From positions 14,463 through 78,462 of the forward strand of contig DATBTT010000002.1 in NCBI GenBank assembly GCA_036559125.1: DNA of 64,000 bases. The letters run 5' to 3'. Each line of letters starts with the position of its first letter. The first letter of the stretch is position 1. Made by a program: the position numbers and the translations under genes. Shown piece by piece: positions 35,212 through 44,508 of the stretch. The notes beneath the pieces were generated by a model, which was given only the letters and a program-made list of their open reading frames with translations, was not told the origin of the DNA and searched no databases. The stretch is from JALYTZ01 sp036559125. GTDB taxonomy: Bacteria > Vulcanimicrobiota > Vulcanimicrobiia > Vulcanimicrobiales > Vulcanimicrobiaceae.

Positions 35212-38200
35212 ATGCCCAGCAACGAGATCGTTGCGCTTCCGTTTCACATCGACGATGTGCGGCGAGCGCTTGACGCGCACACGCTGTCGAAGGGATCGGT
35301 CTATCAGCGCGAGGGCCGGGTCATGACCCTCGCACTCGACGAGAAAGGGAGGCGCTTAACGGCGCTGGTCTCCGGTAGCCGCCGTCAAGTCTATCGCGTC
35401 GACGTCGAAATCATGGCCTCACCGCGGCATAGCGCCCTCGACGGAGTCTGCACCTGTTTGGTTCGCTTCAATTGCAAGCACGTCGCGGCCGTTGTCTTGG
35501 AAGCGCTCGAGCGTTATTCACCGACGTCAAAGCTCGCAATTGTCGAGTCCGACCCCGCCGACGCCGCGGTGGAAAAATGGTTGCGCGATATTGCCGGCGC
35601 GGCGCGGCGCGAGGACCCGCCGCAAGAGAGTGCCGAGCACATCGTCTATCTATTGGACGTTCAATCGTCGCGGTTGTCGCCGACGCTGACGATCGACGCC
35701 GGCGTGGTTCGCGCGTTGAAGACGGGCGAACCAAGTAAGCCGCGTCCGTATTCGCTGACCAACCTCGGGTATACGTCCGCAAACTTCGTGCATGCCTCCG
35801 ATCTTTTCATCGGCCGGCTGCTACGCGCCGGCCATGCGCCGCCCGCACTCACGCCCGCAATCGATCCCGAATTAACCGAGGTGCTCTTACGGCGCTTGAT
35901 CCCGACCGGGCGCTGCTACTGGCGCTCGTGGGGAAACCCGCCGCTGCAGGAAGGCGGGGCGCGGTCCGCGCGCTTGACCTGGACGCTCGATGCCGATGGC
36001 CGGCAGCGCGCCGCGTACGACGACCCGAGCGGCAAGCTCGTCTTAATACCGGCGTCGCCGCCGTGGTACGTAGACGTCGAGACGTGGACGTGCGGTCCGG
36101 TCGACTTCGGCATTCCGGGCAACGTGGCGGCTGCGGTGCTGCGCGCGCCGCCGCTAGCGCGCGAGCACGTCGCGCGTTTGCGTCGCGTCCTCGAAACCGA
36201 ACTCGACGGCATGAACGTACCCGCGCCGCGTCAGACCGCCGAGCAACCCACGATCGAAGACGATCCCGTACCGTCACTTACGCTGTATGCTCGCAGCGCG
36301 AGCAGTATGTCGCGATATGCGTATTCGCTGGGCGGGAGCCAGGGAGCCGAGCCGGCGACGATGGCCTTCGCGCGTTTGCAGTTCGACTACGACGGCACCC
36401 TCGTCGATCCGCAAGGCGGACCGGACGAATTCTTGCGCGTTAGCGGTGAAGAGATCGAGCGCTGGCCCCGCCGTTTTTCATTCGAAAAAAGAAGTGCCGA
36501 CCGGCTCGTCAATTCCGGACTGGAGCATTTTCGCGCGTTGGGCCTGCATTCGTCCGAATCGCAGGACAGCGAGTTCCGCTTTCCGTTCGGAAGCGACGAC
36601 GAACGATGGGCACGCTTCCTGGATCGCATCGTTCCTGCGCTGCGCGCGGACGGTTGGCACGTCCGGCTTGAGGATTCATTCCCGCATCGTGTCGTATCGG
36701 CCGCGCAACCCTGGCAAGCCCGGTTGAGCGAATCGGAGAATCGCTGGTTCGAACTCGATCTCGGAGTCGACATCGACGGCGAGCGCGTCGCGTTGTTGCC
36801 GGCAATCGTAGATGCCTTGCGGCGCCTTCCCGACATATCGCCGGAGGCGATTGACGCGCTGAGCGAAAGCGTGTACGGCCGGATACCGGGCGGCGCGTTC
36901 GTGGCGATTCCGGTAGCGCGATTCAAGACGGTGCTGACGACGCTCGTCGAGCTCTTTGCGCGTGACGCACTTTCGGACGAAGGCAAGCTCGACATCACGC
37001 TCGCGCAGGCCATGAATTTCGAATCGCTCGAGACCGCCGGGTACGTCGACTGGTCGGGCGGAGACAAGTTGCGCGGCCTCGCGCGGTCGTTGCGTGCAGG
37101 TGCGGGCGTCACCGAAATCCCGCTACCGAAGGGACTCAAAACGGAGTTGCGGCCGTATCAACACGTGGGAATGAACTGGCTGCAGTTTCTGCGCCGTGAA
37201 GGCTTGGGCGGCATTCTGGCCGACGACATGGGTCTGGGCAAGACCGTTCAAACGCTCGCGCACGTCTTGGTGGAAAAAAACAATCATCGGTTGCGCAAAC
37301 CGGTACTTATCGTTGCTCCGACCAGCGTCGTGGAGAATTGGCGCAGCGAAGCGGCGCGATTCGCTCCCGAACTGCGTGTGCTGACGTTACACGGTCCCGA
37401 TCGCGCCGCACGGCACGGCGAGATAGAGCGCGCGCACATCGTCTTGACCAGCTACGCGCTGCTGCTACGCGATCAGGAGACGCTGCTCGCGCAAGAGTGG
37501 CACATCGTGGTTTTGGACGAAGCGCAAGCGATCAAAAATCCGCACGCGAAGCTCACGAAAGTAGCCGCGCGACTCAAAGCCGAGCAACGCCTCGCGTTGA
37601 CCGGCACGCCGATCGAAAACAATTTGGACGAGCTCTGGTCGCTGTGCACGTTCGTCATGCCCGGCTTGCTGGACACGCGCCAGCGCTTCACGCGCGTCTT
37701 TCGGACCCCCATAGAAAAATTGGGCGACGTGGAGCGCCGCTCGTTGCTGGCCGCGCGGTTGCGACCGTTCATGTTGCGCCGCACGAAAGATCAGGTCGCA
37801 CCGCAACTTCCCGAAAAAACCGAAATCGTACAACGCGTGGAATTGACCGGCAAACAGCGCGATCTATACGAAACGGTGCGGTTGGCAATGCACGATCGCG
37901 TTCGTCGCGAGGTAGAGACGCGGGGTTTCGCGCGCAGCCGCATCGTCGTATTGGACGCACTGCTGAAATTGCGCCAGGTTTGCTGCGATCCGCGTTTGGT
38001 GCGCCTGGCGGCCGGCGCGCGCGTCACGCAATCGGCAAAACTCGAGTTGCTGCTCGAACTGTTGCCCGAGATGCTGGAAGAAGGCCGGCGCGTACTGTTG
38101 TTCTCGCAGTTCACCAGCATGCTCGACCTGATCAAACCGGAATTGCATAAACTGCGCATACCGTTCGTCGAACTGCGCGGCGATACCAAAGATCGAATCA

Positions 38201-38559
38201 CGCCCGTCGCTCGCTTTCAAAACCGCGAGGTGCCGCTATTTCTCGTGAGCCTCAAGGCCGGCGGAACGGGCTTGAATCTCACCGCCGCCGACACGGTGAT
38301 CCACTACGATCCGTGGTGGAATCCGGCGGTGGAACGTCAGGCGACCGATCGCGCGCACCGGATCGGACAAGAGCAGCACGTGTTCGTTTACAAGTTCATC
38401 ACGGTCGGCACCGTCGAAGAACGGATCGCCGAGATGCAAGCGCGCAAGGGCGCGCTCGCAGAAGCCCTTCTGGATGCGAACGCCGACGTTGCGACTGCAT
38501 TCGATTCACAAGACATCGAACGTCTCTTCGCACCCCTCGACGAGTTACACACGCGATAG
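35212..38559 (+). CDS. SWIM zinc-finger SNF2/Rad54-family helicase
   Basis: 1115 residues. N-terminal SWIM zinc finger C80-x-C82...C88-x-H90 (CTCLVRFNCKH), a long middle region of bacterial SNF2-associated type (about 120-620), then SNF2 ATPase with Walker A DDMGLGKTVQT (about 670), DEAQAIKN and the helicase C-terminal half with SLKAGGTGLNLTAADTV and DRAHRIGQ. A DNA translocase that may remodel nucleoprotein or repair intermediates; the specific process is unknown. Normal length for the family (RapA/HepA-like, SWIM class). Convergent with hpnI, two bases apart. Confidence 0.95.
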   Translation: MPSNEIVALPFHIDDVRRALDAHTLSKGSVYQREGRVMTLALDEKGRRLTALVSGSRRQVYRVDVEIMASPRHSALDGVCTCLVRFNCKHVAAVVLEALERYSPTSKLAIVESDPADAAVEKWLRDIAGAARREDPPQESAEHIVYLLDVQSSRLSPTLTIDAGVVRALKTGEPSKPRPYSLTNLGYTSANFVHASDLFIGRLLRAGHAPPALTPAIDPELTEVLLRRLIPTGRCYWRSWGNPPLQEGGARSARLTWTLDADGRQRAAYDDPSGKLVLIPASPPWYVDVETWTCGPVDFGIPGNVAAAVLRAPPLAREHVARLRRVLETELDGMNVPAPRQTAEQPTIEDDPVPSLTLYARSASSMSRYAYSLGGSQGAEPATMAFARLQFDYDGTLVDPQGGPDEFLRVSGEEIERWPRRFSFEKRSADRLVNSGLEHFRALGLHSSESQDSEFRFPFGSDDERWARFLDRIVPALRADGWHVRLEDSFPHRVVSAAQPWQARLSESENRWFELDLGVDIDGERVALLPAIVDALRRLPDISPEAIDALSESVYGRIPGGAFVAIPVARFKTVLTTLVELFARDALSDEGKLDITLAQAMNFESLETAGYVDWSGGDKLRGLARSLRAGAGVTEIPLPKGLKTELRPYQHVGMNWLQFLRREGLGGILADDMGLGKTVQTLAHVLVEKNNHRLRKPVLIVAPTSVVENWRSEAARFAPELRVLTLHGPDRAARHGEIERAHIVLTSYALLLRDQETLLAQEWHIVVLDEAQAIKNPHAKLTKVAARLKAEQRLALTGTPIENNLDELWSLCTFVMPGLLDTRQRFTRVFRTPIEKLGDVERRSLLAARLRPFMLRRTKDQVAPQLPEKTEIVQRVELTGKQRDLYETVRLAMHDRVRREVETRGFARSRIVVLDALLKLRQVCCDPRLVRLAAGARVTQSAKLELLLELLPEMLEEGRRVLLFSQFTSMLDLIKPELHKLRIPFVELRGDTKDRITPVARFQNREVPLFLVSLKAGGTGLNLTAADTVIHYDPWWNPAVERQATDRAHRIGQEQHVFVYKFITVGTVEERIAEMQARKGALAEALLDANADVATAFDSQDIERLFAPLDELHTR

Positions 38560-38560
38560 G

Positions 38561-38574
38561 TTCAGGATGACGGG
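38561..38574. repeat. REP-like repeat fragment at hpnI 3' end
   Basis: Short half repeat, TCAGGATGACGGG on the plus strand, giving hpnI its stop codon and last residues (DPSS). Confidence 0.6.
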
Positions 38575-39731
38575 TCGCCGTCGAGGCGGCCGTCGGTGCT
38601 TATGCGTAGGCGTTGGCCGCGCCAGCGAACCTCGCGGCCGAAGAAGCTGCCGGCCCATATGACTAGACTCAACGCATCCCTGATGGGAATCCAGCGTAAC
38701 GTCTGCTTGGCACGAACGTTAAGCGCGGTTTGCGACGCTCGCGCAAGGGCGATGCGCGCGATTGCGGCGAGGGCGAGCGCTATCAATCCCAGGGGGGCGT
38801 TTTCGGTCAAGGCGAGATACAGTACGGCAAACGGCAACGGATACGTCAGGAAGAGAAATGCATAGCCGATCGGGTGCTGGACGCGTACCGTGCGGGCCCA
38901 GCGCATCTCGTGCTCCCACAGCGTCGCGAGCTCGGGCTCGCAAACCACGTTACGGACGACGTACGATGAGAGCACGACGTCGAGCCCGGCTGCGCGCACG
39001 AGCTGGCCCAGTGTAAAGTCGTCGCCGAGATGCGTGCCCAGCGCGGCGAGCCCGCCTACTGCCTCCAGGGTCTGCCGGCGGATTGCCATTGTCGAACCCA
39101 TGCAGAAGTTCAATTGCCCGAGAACGAGTGCGACCAGAACCGAGGGCGCGAAGTGGTCGTTGATGTAGGCCGCCCCCAGTTTCGATGCGCGGCCGCCAAA
39201 AGGGACGCCGGCATAGAGACATGTCACGGCGCCCACACCGTCGCCTTGCAATTCCGAAACGATCGTGCGCAAGTAGTTCGAGTCGACGCGCATATCGGCG
39301 TCCGCGATGAAGACGAGGTCGTGCTTGGCCGCAGGCATCATGTTCGCAAGGTTGGACACCTTCGGATTGCGTCCATCGATGCGCTCGTTGACGATCAAGG
39401 TTATGTCGAGTGCCGGATATTGCGCCATCACGCGCTCGACGACCGCGATTGCCGGGTCGCGGGCATCGGCGACTCCAAAAACTACTTGAAATAGCGGGTA
39501 CTGCTGATCGCAAAACGAGCAGAGATTTTCGAACAGACCAGCTTCGAGACCGTGGAGAGGCTTGAGAACGGTGACCGGCGCGGTTGCCGGTCCGCACTTC
39601 GCTCGGCGCCGGCCAAACGCGTGCATGCGTTGCACGGCGATCAGTGTATAGAGAAAACCAACTGCCGTAACCAGCAGTGCGAATACCGCGATAAGCGGCA
39701 GTAGGTTACCGAACACGTGCCAAGCCGCCAT
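38562..39731 (-). CDS. hpnI: Hopanoid glycosyltransferase HpnI
   Basis: 389 residues: one N-terminal membrane helix, a family 2-type glycosyltransferase core (about 45-270) and C-terminal helices. It resembles ceramide glucosyltransferase; the nucleotide-sugar motif is FIADADMRVD, the acceptor Asp lies in LGDDFTLGQ and the EHEMRWART segment is the (Q/R)xxRW-type motif. HpnI adds N-acetylglucosamine to bacteriohopanetetrol. It overlaps hpnK by 26 bases. The stop and the last residues DPSS come from a repeat fragment. Confidence 0.92.
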   Translation of the reverse strand: MAAWHVFGNLLPLIAVFALLVTAVGFLYTLIAVQRMHAFGRRRAKCGPATAPVTVLKPLHGLEAGLFENLCSFCDQQYPLFQVVFGVADARDPAIAVVERVMAQYPALDITLIVNERIDGRNPKVSNLANMMPAAKHDLVFIADADMRVDSNYLRTIVSELQGDGVGAVTCLYAGVPFGGRASKLGAAYINDHFAPSVLVALVLGQLNFCMGSTMAIRRQTLEAVGGLAALGTHLGDDFTLGQLVRAAGLDVVLSSYVVRNVVCEPELATLWEHEMRWARTVRVQHPIGYAFLFLTYPLPFAVLYLALTENAPLGLIALALAAIARIALARASQTALNVRAKQTLRWIPIRDALSLVIWAGSFFGREVRWRGQRLRISTDGRLDGDPSS

Positions 39732-40569
39732 AGGTGGTTTGGCAAATCGTCGACGCTGCCAGCGCGTCGATGACTCGTCTGTCGATCAACGCGCGATACT
39801 CGCCGGCGAAGTCGTACGCTTTCATACCTTCGACGACGTCGGGCCACGAACGCATTGCGGGGTGAAAATAGAGTTCCGTGACGCCGTCGGGCACGTTTTC
39901 AAGATATGCGAGCACGCGGTCGGACGTCATATGCCCGGTATCGATCATACCGAAGACGTAGTCGTTGCTCGCGATGCCGCATCGTTTCAACCGGCGCTTC
40001 ATCGACCCTAGCCACGGGGCCAGCAACGCGGCGTTGCACCACCGCGCCATGCGTTTGGTCCGAACGCTCCGCCAGGAAGGGCCAAACGGCTCGTACGGAA
40101 TGCGAATTGCGTGGACTCCGTACTCTCTGCCGACTTTGAGAATAATGCCGAAAACCGTCGGATGGACGTGCATATGGTTTTGCGCGTTTACGTGGTCGAG
40201 GGGTAACCCCGAAGCGCGAAACGCTTCGAATTGCGCCCGGATTTCGGCTTCCAGCTGGCCGCGGATTCCGGGCCGGAAAAAAAAGGCAATGCCCGCGGCC
40301 GCGAGGTCGCGCATGAGTGCGCCGTCGCGATCCACCAAGCCGGGGATGAGTTCGGGAGCCAGCAGCGGCCGGCCGTTGACCAACACGACGTGAAGCCCGA
40401 CGCGTAACGACGGCAGCGCGCGCGCGCGATCGATCGCCTCCGCCGTCGCAGGTGCGGCAACCATCAAGCTGGCACTGCTCAAAATACCGTCGCGGTGAGC
40501 GCGTTCGACGGCTTCGTTGACTTCGGGCGATAGCCCGAAGTCGTCCGCGGAGACGATGAGATTTCGCAA
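39706..40569 (-). CDS. hpnK: Hopanoid deacetylase HpnK (ChbG/YdjC family)
   Basis: 287 residues from a TTG, the only usable start after an upstream stop. The N-terminal SADDFGLSPEVNEAVERAH and the NAQNHMHVHPTVF segments carry the metal ligands of ChbG/YdjC carbohydrate deacetylases. HpnK removes the acetyl group from the sugar added by HpnI, giving BHT-glucosamine. HpnJ, which converts this to the cyclitol ether, is not in the window. Confidence 0.92.
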   Translation of the reverse strand: MRNLIVSADDFGLSPEVNEAVERAHRDGILSSASLMVAAPATAEAIDRARALPSLRVGLHVVLVNGRPLLAPELIPGLVDRDGALMRDLAAAGIAFFFRPGIRGQLEAEIRAQFEAFRASGLPLDHVNAQNHMHVHPTVFGIILKVGREYGVHAIRIPYEPFGPSWRSVRTKRMARWCNAALLAPWLGSMKRRLKRCGIASNDYVFGMIDTGHMTSDRVLAYLENVPDGVTELYFHPAMRSWPDVVEGMKAYDFAGEYRALIDRRVIDALAASTICQTTYGGLARVR

Positions 40570-40706
40570 CGGTGCGCACGTTCGAGCGCGCTAGGGCAAA
40601 ATGCTGCTCCAACCGCCCTTCCAATAACCCTGGCGCGAGCAGAGAGGTGTATATTGTAGAGGCGGCATAGACTGTAACGTACGATCGGGTTAGCGAGCAT
40701 GGAACG
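40570..40706. promoter_or_regulatory. Divergent control region of the hopanoid genes
   Basis: 137-base AT-richer gap between the minus-strand hpnK/hpnI pair and the plus-strand hopanoid operon. A TACAAT-like -10 facing hpnK lies at 40653-40658 and a TATATT in the plus orientation at 40650-40655; neither has a convincing -35. No operator palindrome was seen. Confidence 0.4.
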
Positions 40707-41738
40707 TTGATACAAACAAACGCGACCGATATAGAGCCGTCGCTGTTGAGCGAGCATCGTTCTCTCATGTCCGAGTACATGAGTTCTACGGCGCTGCCCT
40801 TGGGATCGTTCGCGGGCCGTATGGCCGCCTACCACATGGGATGGGTTGACACCCACGCGCAGCCGCAGGCATCGAGTTCGGGGAAGTTCGTGCGCCCCAG
40901 CCTCTGCTTGTGGGCTTGCGTTGCGTGCGGCGGTGATGTGGAGTCGGCGCTCCCTGCGGCGGCCGCGCTCGAATGGATCCACAATTTTACGCTGATTCAC
41001 GACGACATCCAAGACGGCGACAGGCAACGCCGTGGTCGCCAAACTGTGTGGTCGGTCTGGGGCATGCCGCAAGGGATCAACGCCGGCGATGCACTCTTTG
41101 CCCTCGCATTCACCAACCTGGCGGCGCAGTCGCATGTTCCGGACCGGACGTTGCGCGTCGTCCGAGCCTTGAGCGAGGCGACCCTCGAAGTAATCGAAGG
41201 CCAGTGTCTGGATTTGCAGTTCGAGGGCAGAATCGACACGACGCTCGGCGATTATCTGCGCATGGTGCGCGGAAAGACGGGCGCGCTCTTAGGCGCGAGC
41301 CTCGAAGCCGGCGCTCTTGCCTCGGGCGCCGCCGAGGACCTTTCGCGCGCGTTCCGGTATGCGGGCCGTCTGTTGGGAACGGCGTTTCAAATGCGCGACG
41401 ACTGGCTCGGCATTTGGGGCGATCCGTCGCTCACCGGAAAATCGCGTTCTGCCGACGCGAAACGCCGCAAGATGACCTACCCGACAATCGTCGCATACGA
41501 TGCGATGTCGCCGTCACAGCGCGGCCGCATGCGCGCGCTCTTCGGCGAACAAGCAACCGAGCGCGATTCCGAAATCCGGGAACTACTTGAAGAGATGGGC
41601 GGTTCCGAGCTCACGCGCGAAGCTCCCGCACGCTTCGCTCGTAAGGCGGTTAACGCCGTCGCCCGAACCGGTCTTTCGAAGGAATCAGTTGAGAAATTTG
41701 ATGCGATGGCGCACTACGTTGCAACGCGAAGGCGATAA
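40707..41738 (+). CDS. Polyprenyl (probably farnesyl) diphosphate synthase
   Basis: 343 residues from a TTG with GGA eight bases upstream; an ATG at 40767 is an alternative. First Asp-rich motif IHDDIQDGD (about 95), second region QMRDDWLGIWGD (about 230), as in short-chain all-trans prenyl synthases. Condenses IPP with DMAPP and geranyl-PP; in this operon it should feed farnesyl-PP to HpnD. Chain length is inferred from context. The first aspartate-rich motif is DDxxD and the second is DDxxG-type rather than DDxxD. Confidence 0.9.
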   Translation: MIQTNATDIEPSLLSEHRSLMSEYMSSTALPLGSFAGRMAAYHMGWVDTHAQPQASSSGKFVRPSLCLWACVACGGDVESALPAAAALEWIHNFTLIHDDIQDGDRQRRGRQTVWSVWGMPQGINAGDALFALAFTNLAAQSHVPDRTLRVVRALSEATLEVIEGQCLDLQFEGRIDTTLGDYLRMVRGKTGALLGASLEAGALASGAAEDLSRAFRYAGRLLGTAFQMRDDWLGIWGDPSLTGKSRSADAKRRKMTYPTIVAYDAMSPSQRGRMRALFGEQATERDSEIRELLEEMGGSELTREAPARFARKAVNAVARTGLSKESVEKFDAMAHYVATRRR

Positions 41739-41739
41739 A

Positions 41740-42795
41740 TTGCAGCCGCACGTTTCCGTCGACGACACGACGACGAGGAAGGGCGCCCATCTGCGCATCA
41801 ACCTCGAAAGCGACGTCAACGCGAAGGGAATACTGAACGGCTTCGAAGAGTACCGCTTCGTTCATCGCGCGTTGCCGGAGATCGACTTAGCGCAAGTCGA
41901 CACGTCCACCGAGATTTTCGGACGCCGGCTTTCGGCGCCGATTTTGATCTCCTGCATGACGGGTGGAACCGCGCAGGCGCGTCGCATCAATCGAACCCTC
42001 GCGCGCGTCGCGCAAGAACGCGGTATCGCGATGGGCTTAGGTTCGGGACGCGCGTTGCTGGAACACGAGGATCTGCTGGAGACCTTCGACGTGCGGCCGC
42101 TTGCGCCCGATGTTTTGATTTTTGCCAACCTGGGTGCGGTTCAATTAAACAAGGGGTACGGCGTTGAGGATTGCCGTCGCCTCGTCGCGATGCTCCAAGC
42201 TGACGCACTCGTGCTGCATCTCAACCCGATTCAAGAAGCGCTACAGCCCGAAGGCGACACATGCTTCGAAGGTTTGCTCGCCAAGATTGAGGCGCTGTGC
42301 GCGGCACTCGAGGTGCCCGTCGTCGTAAAGGAAGTCGGCTGGGGGATAAGTGGCGACGACGTGCGGGCACTGTTCGGCGCCGGGGTTTGCGCAATCGACG
42401 TGGCCGGCGCCGGCGGCACGTCGTGGAGCGAAGTCGAACGTCATCGCATTGCCGAACCATGGCGGGCGCGCGTCGCCGGCGCCTTCGCCGATTGGGGAAT
42501 CCCTACCGCGCAAGCGCTGAGCGATGCCCGTGCGGCCGCCCCCAGCGCACTGATTTTCGCTAGCGGTGGAATTCGCAACGGCATCGACCTTGCCAAGGCC
42601 GTCGCACTGGGTGCCGATCTAGCCGGTATTGCCGGACCGTTCTTACGCGCCGCCGCCGACGGGCACGATGCCGCTACTGCCCAAGCGCTCGAAGTAGCCG
42701 AGGTGCTACGCGTCGCCATGTTCGGTCTCGGCGTGCGGACGCTGCAGGAGCTTCGCGCCTGCGGGCGGTTGAGACGCGCGAGTCCGGTTCGATGA
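41740..42795 (+). CDS. fni: Type 2 isopentenyl-diphosphate delta-isomerase
   Basis: 351 residues from a TTG at 41740 that follows AAGG by seven bases and gives the usual family length; an ATG at 41701 overlapping the prenyl synthase gene is an alternative. FMN enzyme that interconverts IPP and DMAPP. Visible: TRKGAHLRI, ISCMTGGTAQARRIN, HLNPIQEALQPEGD and FASGGIRNGIDLAKA. Supplies the DMAPP starter for the adjacent prenyl synthase. The 3' end overlaps hpnC by four bases. Confidence 0.93.
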   Translation: MQPHVSVDDTTTRKGAHLRINLESDVNAKGILNGFEEYRFVHRALPEIDLAQVDTSTEIFGRRLSAPILISCMTGGTAQARRINRTLARVAQERGIAMGLGSGRALLEHEDLLETFDVRPLAPDVLIFANLGAVQLNKGYGVEDCRRLVAMLQADALVLHLNPIQEALQPEGDTCFEGLLAKIEALCAALEVPVVVKEVGWGISGDDVRALFGAGVCAIDVAGAGGTSWSEVERHRIAEPWRARVAGAFADWGIPTAQALSDARAAAPSALIFASGGIRNGIDLAKAVALGADLAGIAGPFLRAAADGHDAATAQALEVAEVLRVAMFGLGVRTLQELRACGRLRRASPVR

Positions 42796-43631
42796 ACCAG
42801 CTCGCGGCGGCCGACGCATACTGCAAACTGCTGACGCGCAGCCACTACGAAAATTTCTCAGTGGCATCGGGCTTTTTACCGCTACGCGTACGCTTGGATC
42901 TCATGCGCATTTACGCATATTGCCGCACGACCGACGATCTCGGCGACGAGAGCGGTTCCGCGGCGATGCAGCGTTTGGAGCGGTGGCGCGGCGAAGTGGC
43001 AGCGCTGTTCGCGGGAGAAGCCCCCGTTCATCCCGTGCTCGTTGCGCTGCACGAAACCGTGGCGGCCCACGCGTTTACGGCCGAGCCGTTTCTCGATCTC
43101 ATCGAAGCCAACGCGCGCGATCAGCGAGACGCCACGTACGAATCGTGGGCGCAACTCGAAGAGTATTGCATGCTATCGGCGGCTCCCGTAGGACGGATGG
43201 TCTTGCGCGTCTTCGGTCTATCGGGTCCCCTGATAGAACGACTCTCCGACGACGTATGCATCGGGTTGCAACTAGCCAATCACGCCCAGGACGTCCGACG
43301 CGACGCCGGCATCGGCCGCACGTACCTCGTGCAACCGGACATCCGCGCGCAGGGCATTGCAGGCGCGGTGCGAGCGTTGTGCGCGCGCGCTCGCACCCTG
43401 CTCGCCGCGGGAGTCGAACTCGAAGCGATGGCGCCGTTCGCCTTACGCGCGCAACTGAGCCTGTACCGGCTGGGCGGCCAGGCGATTTGCGACGCCGTCG
43501 AGGCCATCGATTTTCGCACGGACCTGCATCGGCCGCGCGTCTCAAGCAGCAAAAAAGTGGAGCTCGTGCTGCGCGCATTGATCCAAGCACTTCGTCCGTC
43601 GGCAACGGTGCGCGATGCTTCTGCGGTCTGA
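42792..43631 (+). CDS. hpnC: Hydroxysqualene synthase HpnC
   Basis: 279 residues, squalene/phytoene synthase fold. First diphosphate-binding motif RTTDDLGDE (about 42-50), second QLANHAQDVRRD (about 160-171). HpnC converts presqualene diphosphate made by HpnD to hydroxysqualene. The N-terminal SHYENFSVASGFLP is typical of HpnC rather than HpnD. Overlaps fni and hpnD. Confidence 0.95.
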   Translation: MNQLAAADAYCKLLTRSHYENFSVASGFLPLRVRLDLMRIYAYCRTTDDLGDESGSAAMQRLERWRGEVAALFAGEAPVHPVLVALHETVAAHAFTAEPFLDLIEANARDQRDATYESWAQLEEYCMLSAAPVGRMVLRVFGLSGPLIERLSDDVCIGLQLANHAQDVRRDAGIGRTYLVQPDIRAQGIAGAVRALCARARTLLAAGVELEAMAPFALRAQLSLYRLGGQAICDAVEAIDFRTDLHRPRVSSSKKVELVLRALIQALRPSATVRDASAV

Positions 43632-44508
43632 GTCCGCCGAACCGGCCCATGACGCAGATGCGCGGCTGCACGCCGACGAGCGTTTTTGCGCGGAGATGGC
43701 GCGGCGCGAGGCTAAGAATTTCTATTGGGGATTTATCTCGCTTCCCTACGAGCAGCGCATCGCGATTTACGCGCTGTACGATCTGGCGCGCCAGGTCGAC
43801 GACGAAGCCGACGGAGCGGTTCCGGCCGGCTATGACTTGCCGGCGCGACTCGAAACGCATCGCGCGCGCGTCCGCGCGGCAGCGCGCGGCGAGTACGCCG
43901 ATGCGATCGCGCACGTCTTGGCGCGCGCGATCGAACGCTATCGCATTCCCGAGCACGAGCTGCAGGCGCTGATCGATGGCTGCGAGATGGACTTTTCGAC
44001 CAACAGGTACCAGACGTGGGAAGAGTTGCGCCTTTATTGCAACGGCGTCGCGTCAGTGGTGGGCCGCATGTGCGTGCGGATTTTTGGATTCGACGATCCT
44101 GCAGCGCTGCAGCGAGCGGACGATCTCGGACTCGCGCTGCAACTAACCAATATCTTGCGCGACGTGCGCGAGGACGCAGGCATGGGGCGCATCTATCTTC
44201 CCCAAGAGGATCTTCGCCGATTCGGCGTCACCGAAGACGAATTGTTGACCGGCGTGCGCTCCGCCCGCTGGGACGAATTGGTAGCCTTTGAAGTGCGTCG
44301 GGCGCGCGAACTCTTTGCCCACGGATACTTGGTCGTGCGCTACATCCCGCGGCGCCCCGCCGTTTGCGTGCAAACGATGGCCGGCATTTACGAAACGATT
44401 CTCGACAAAATCGAACGCGACCCCGATCTTCCGCTGCGCGGTCGAGCCGCGCTCTCGAAGACGGAGAAGTTGCGCGTGATGATCGGTTCGTGGCTGCACG
44501 CCGTATAG
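43615..44508 (+). CDS. hpnD: Presqualene diphosphate synthase HpnD
   Basis: 297 residues. NFYWGFISLPYEQR start, first motif YDLARQVDDEAD and second QLTNILRDVREDAG with YLPQEDL after it, the HpnD/phytoene-synthase pattern. Joins two farnesyl diphosphates to presqualene diphosphate. Begins 17 bases inside hpnC and overlaps hpnE by 19 bases, so three gene products are made in coupled order. Confidence 0.95.
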   Translation: MLLRSESAEPAHDADARLHADERFCAEMARREAKNFYWGFISLPYEQRIAIYALYDLARQVDDEADGAVPAGYDLPARLETHRARVRAAARGEYADAIAHVLARAIERYRIPEHELQALIDGCEMDFSTNRYQTWEELRLYCNGVASVVGRMCVRIFGFDDPAALQRADDLGLALQLTNILRDVREDAGMGRIYLPQEDLRRFGVTEDELLTGVRSARWDELVAFEVRRARELFAHGYLVVRYIPRRPAVCVQTMAGIYETILDKIERDPDLPLRGRAALSKTEKLRVMIGSWLHAV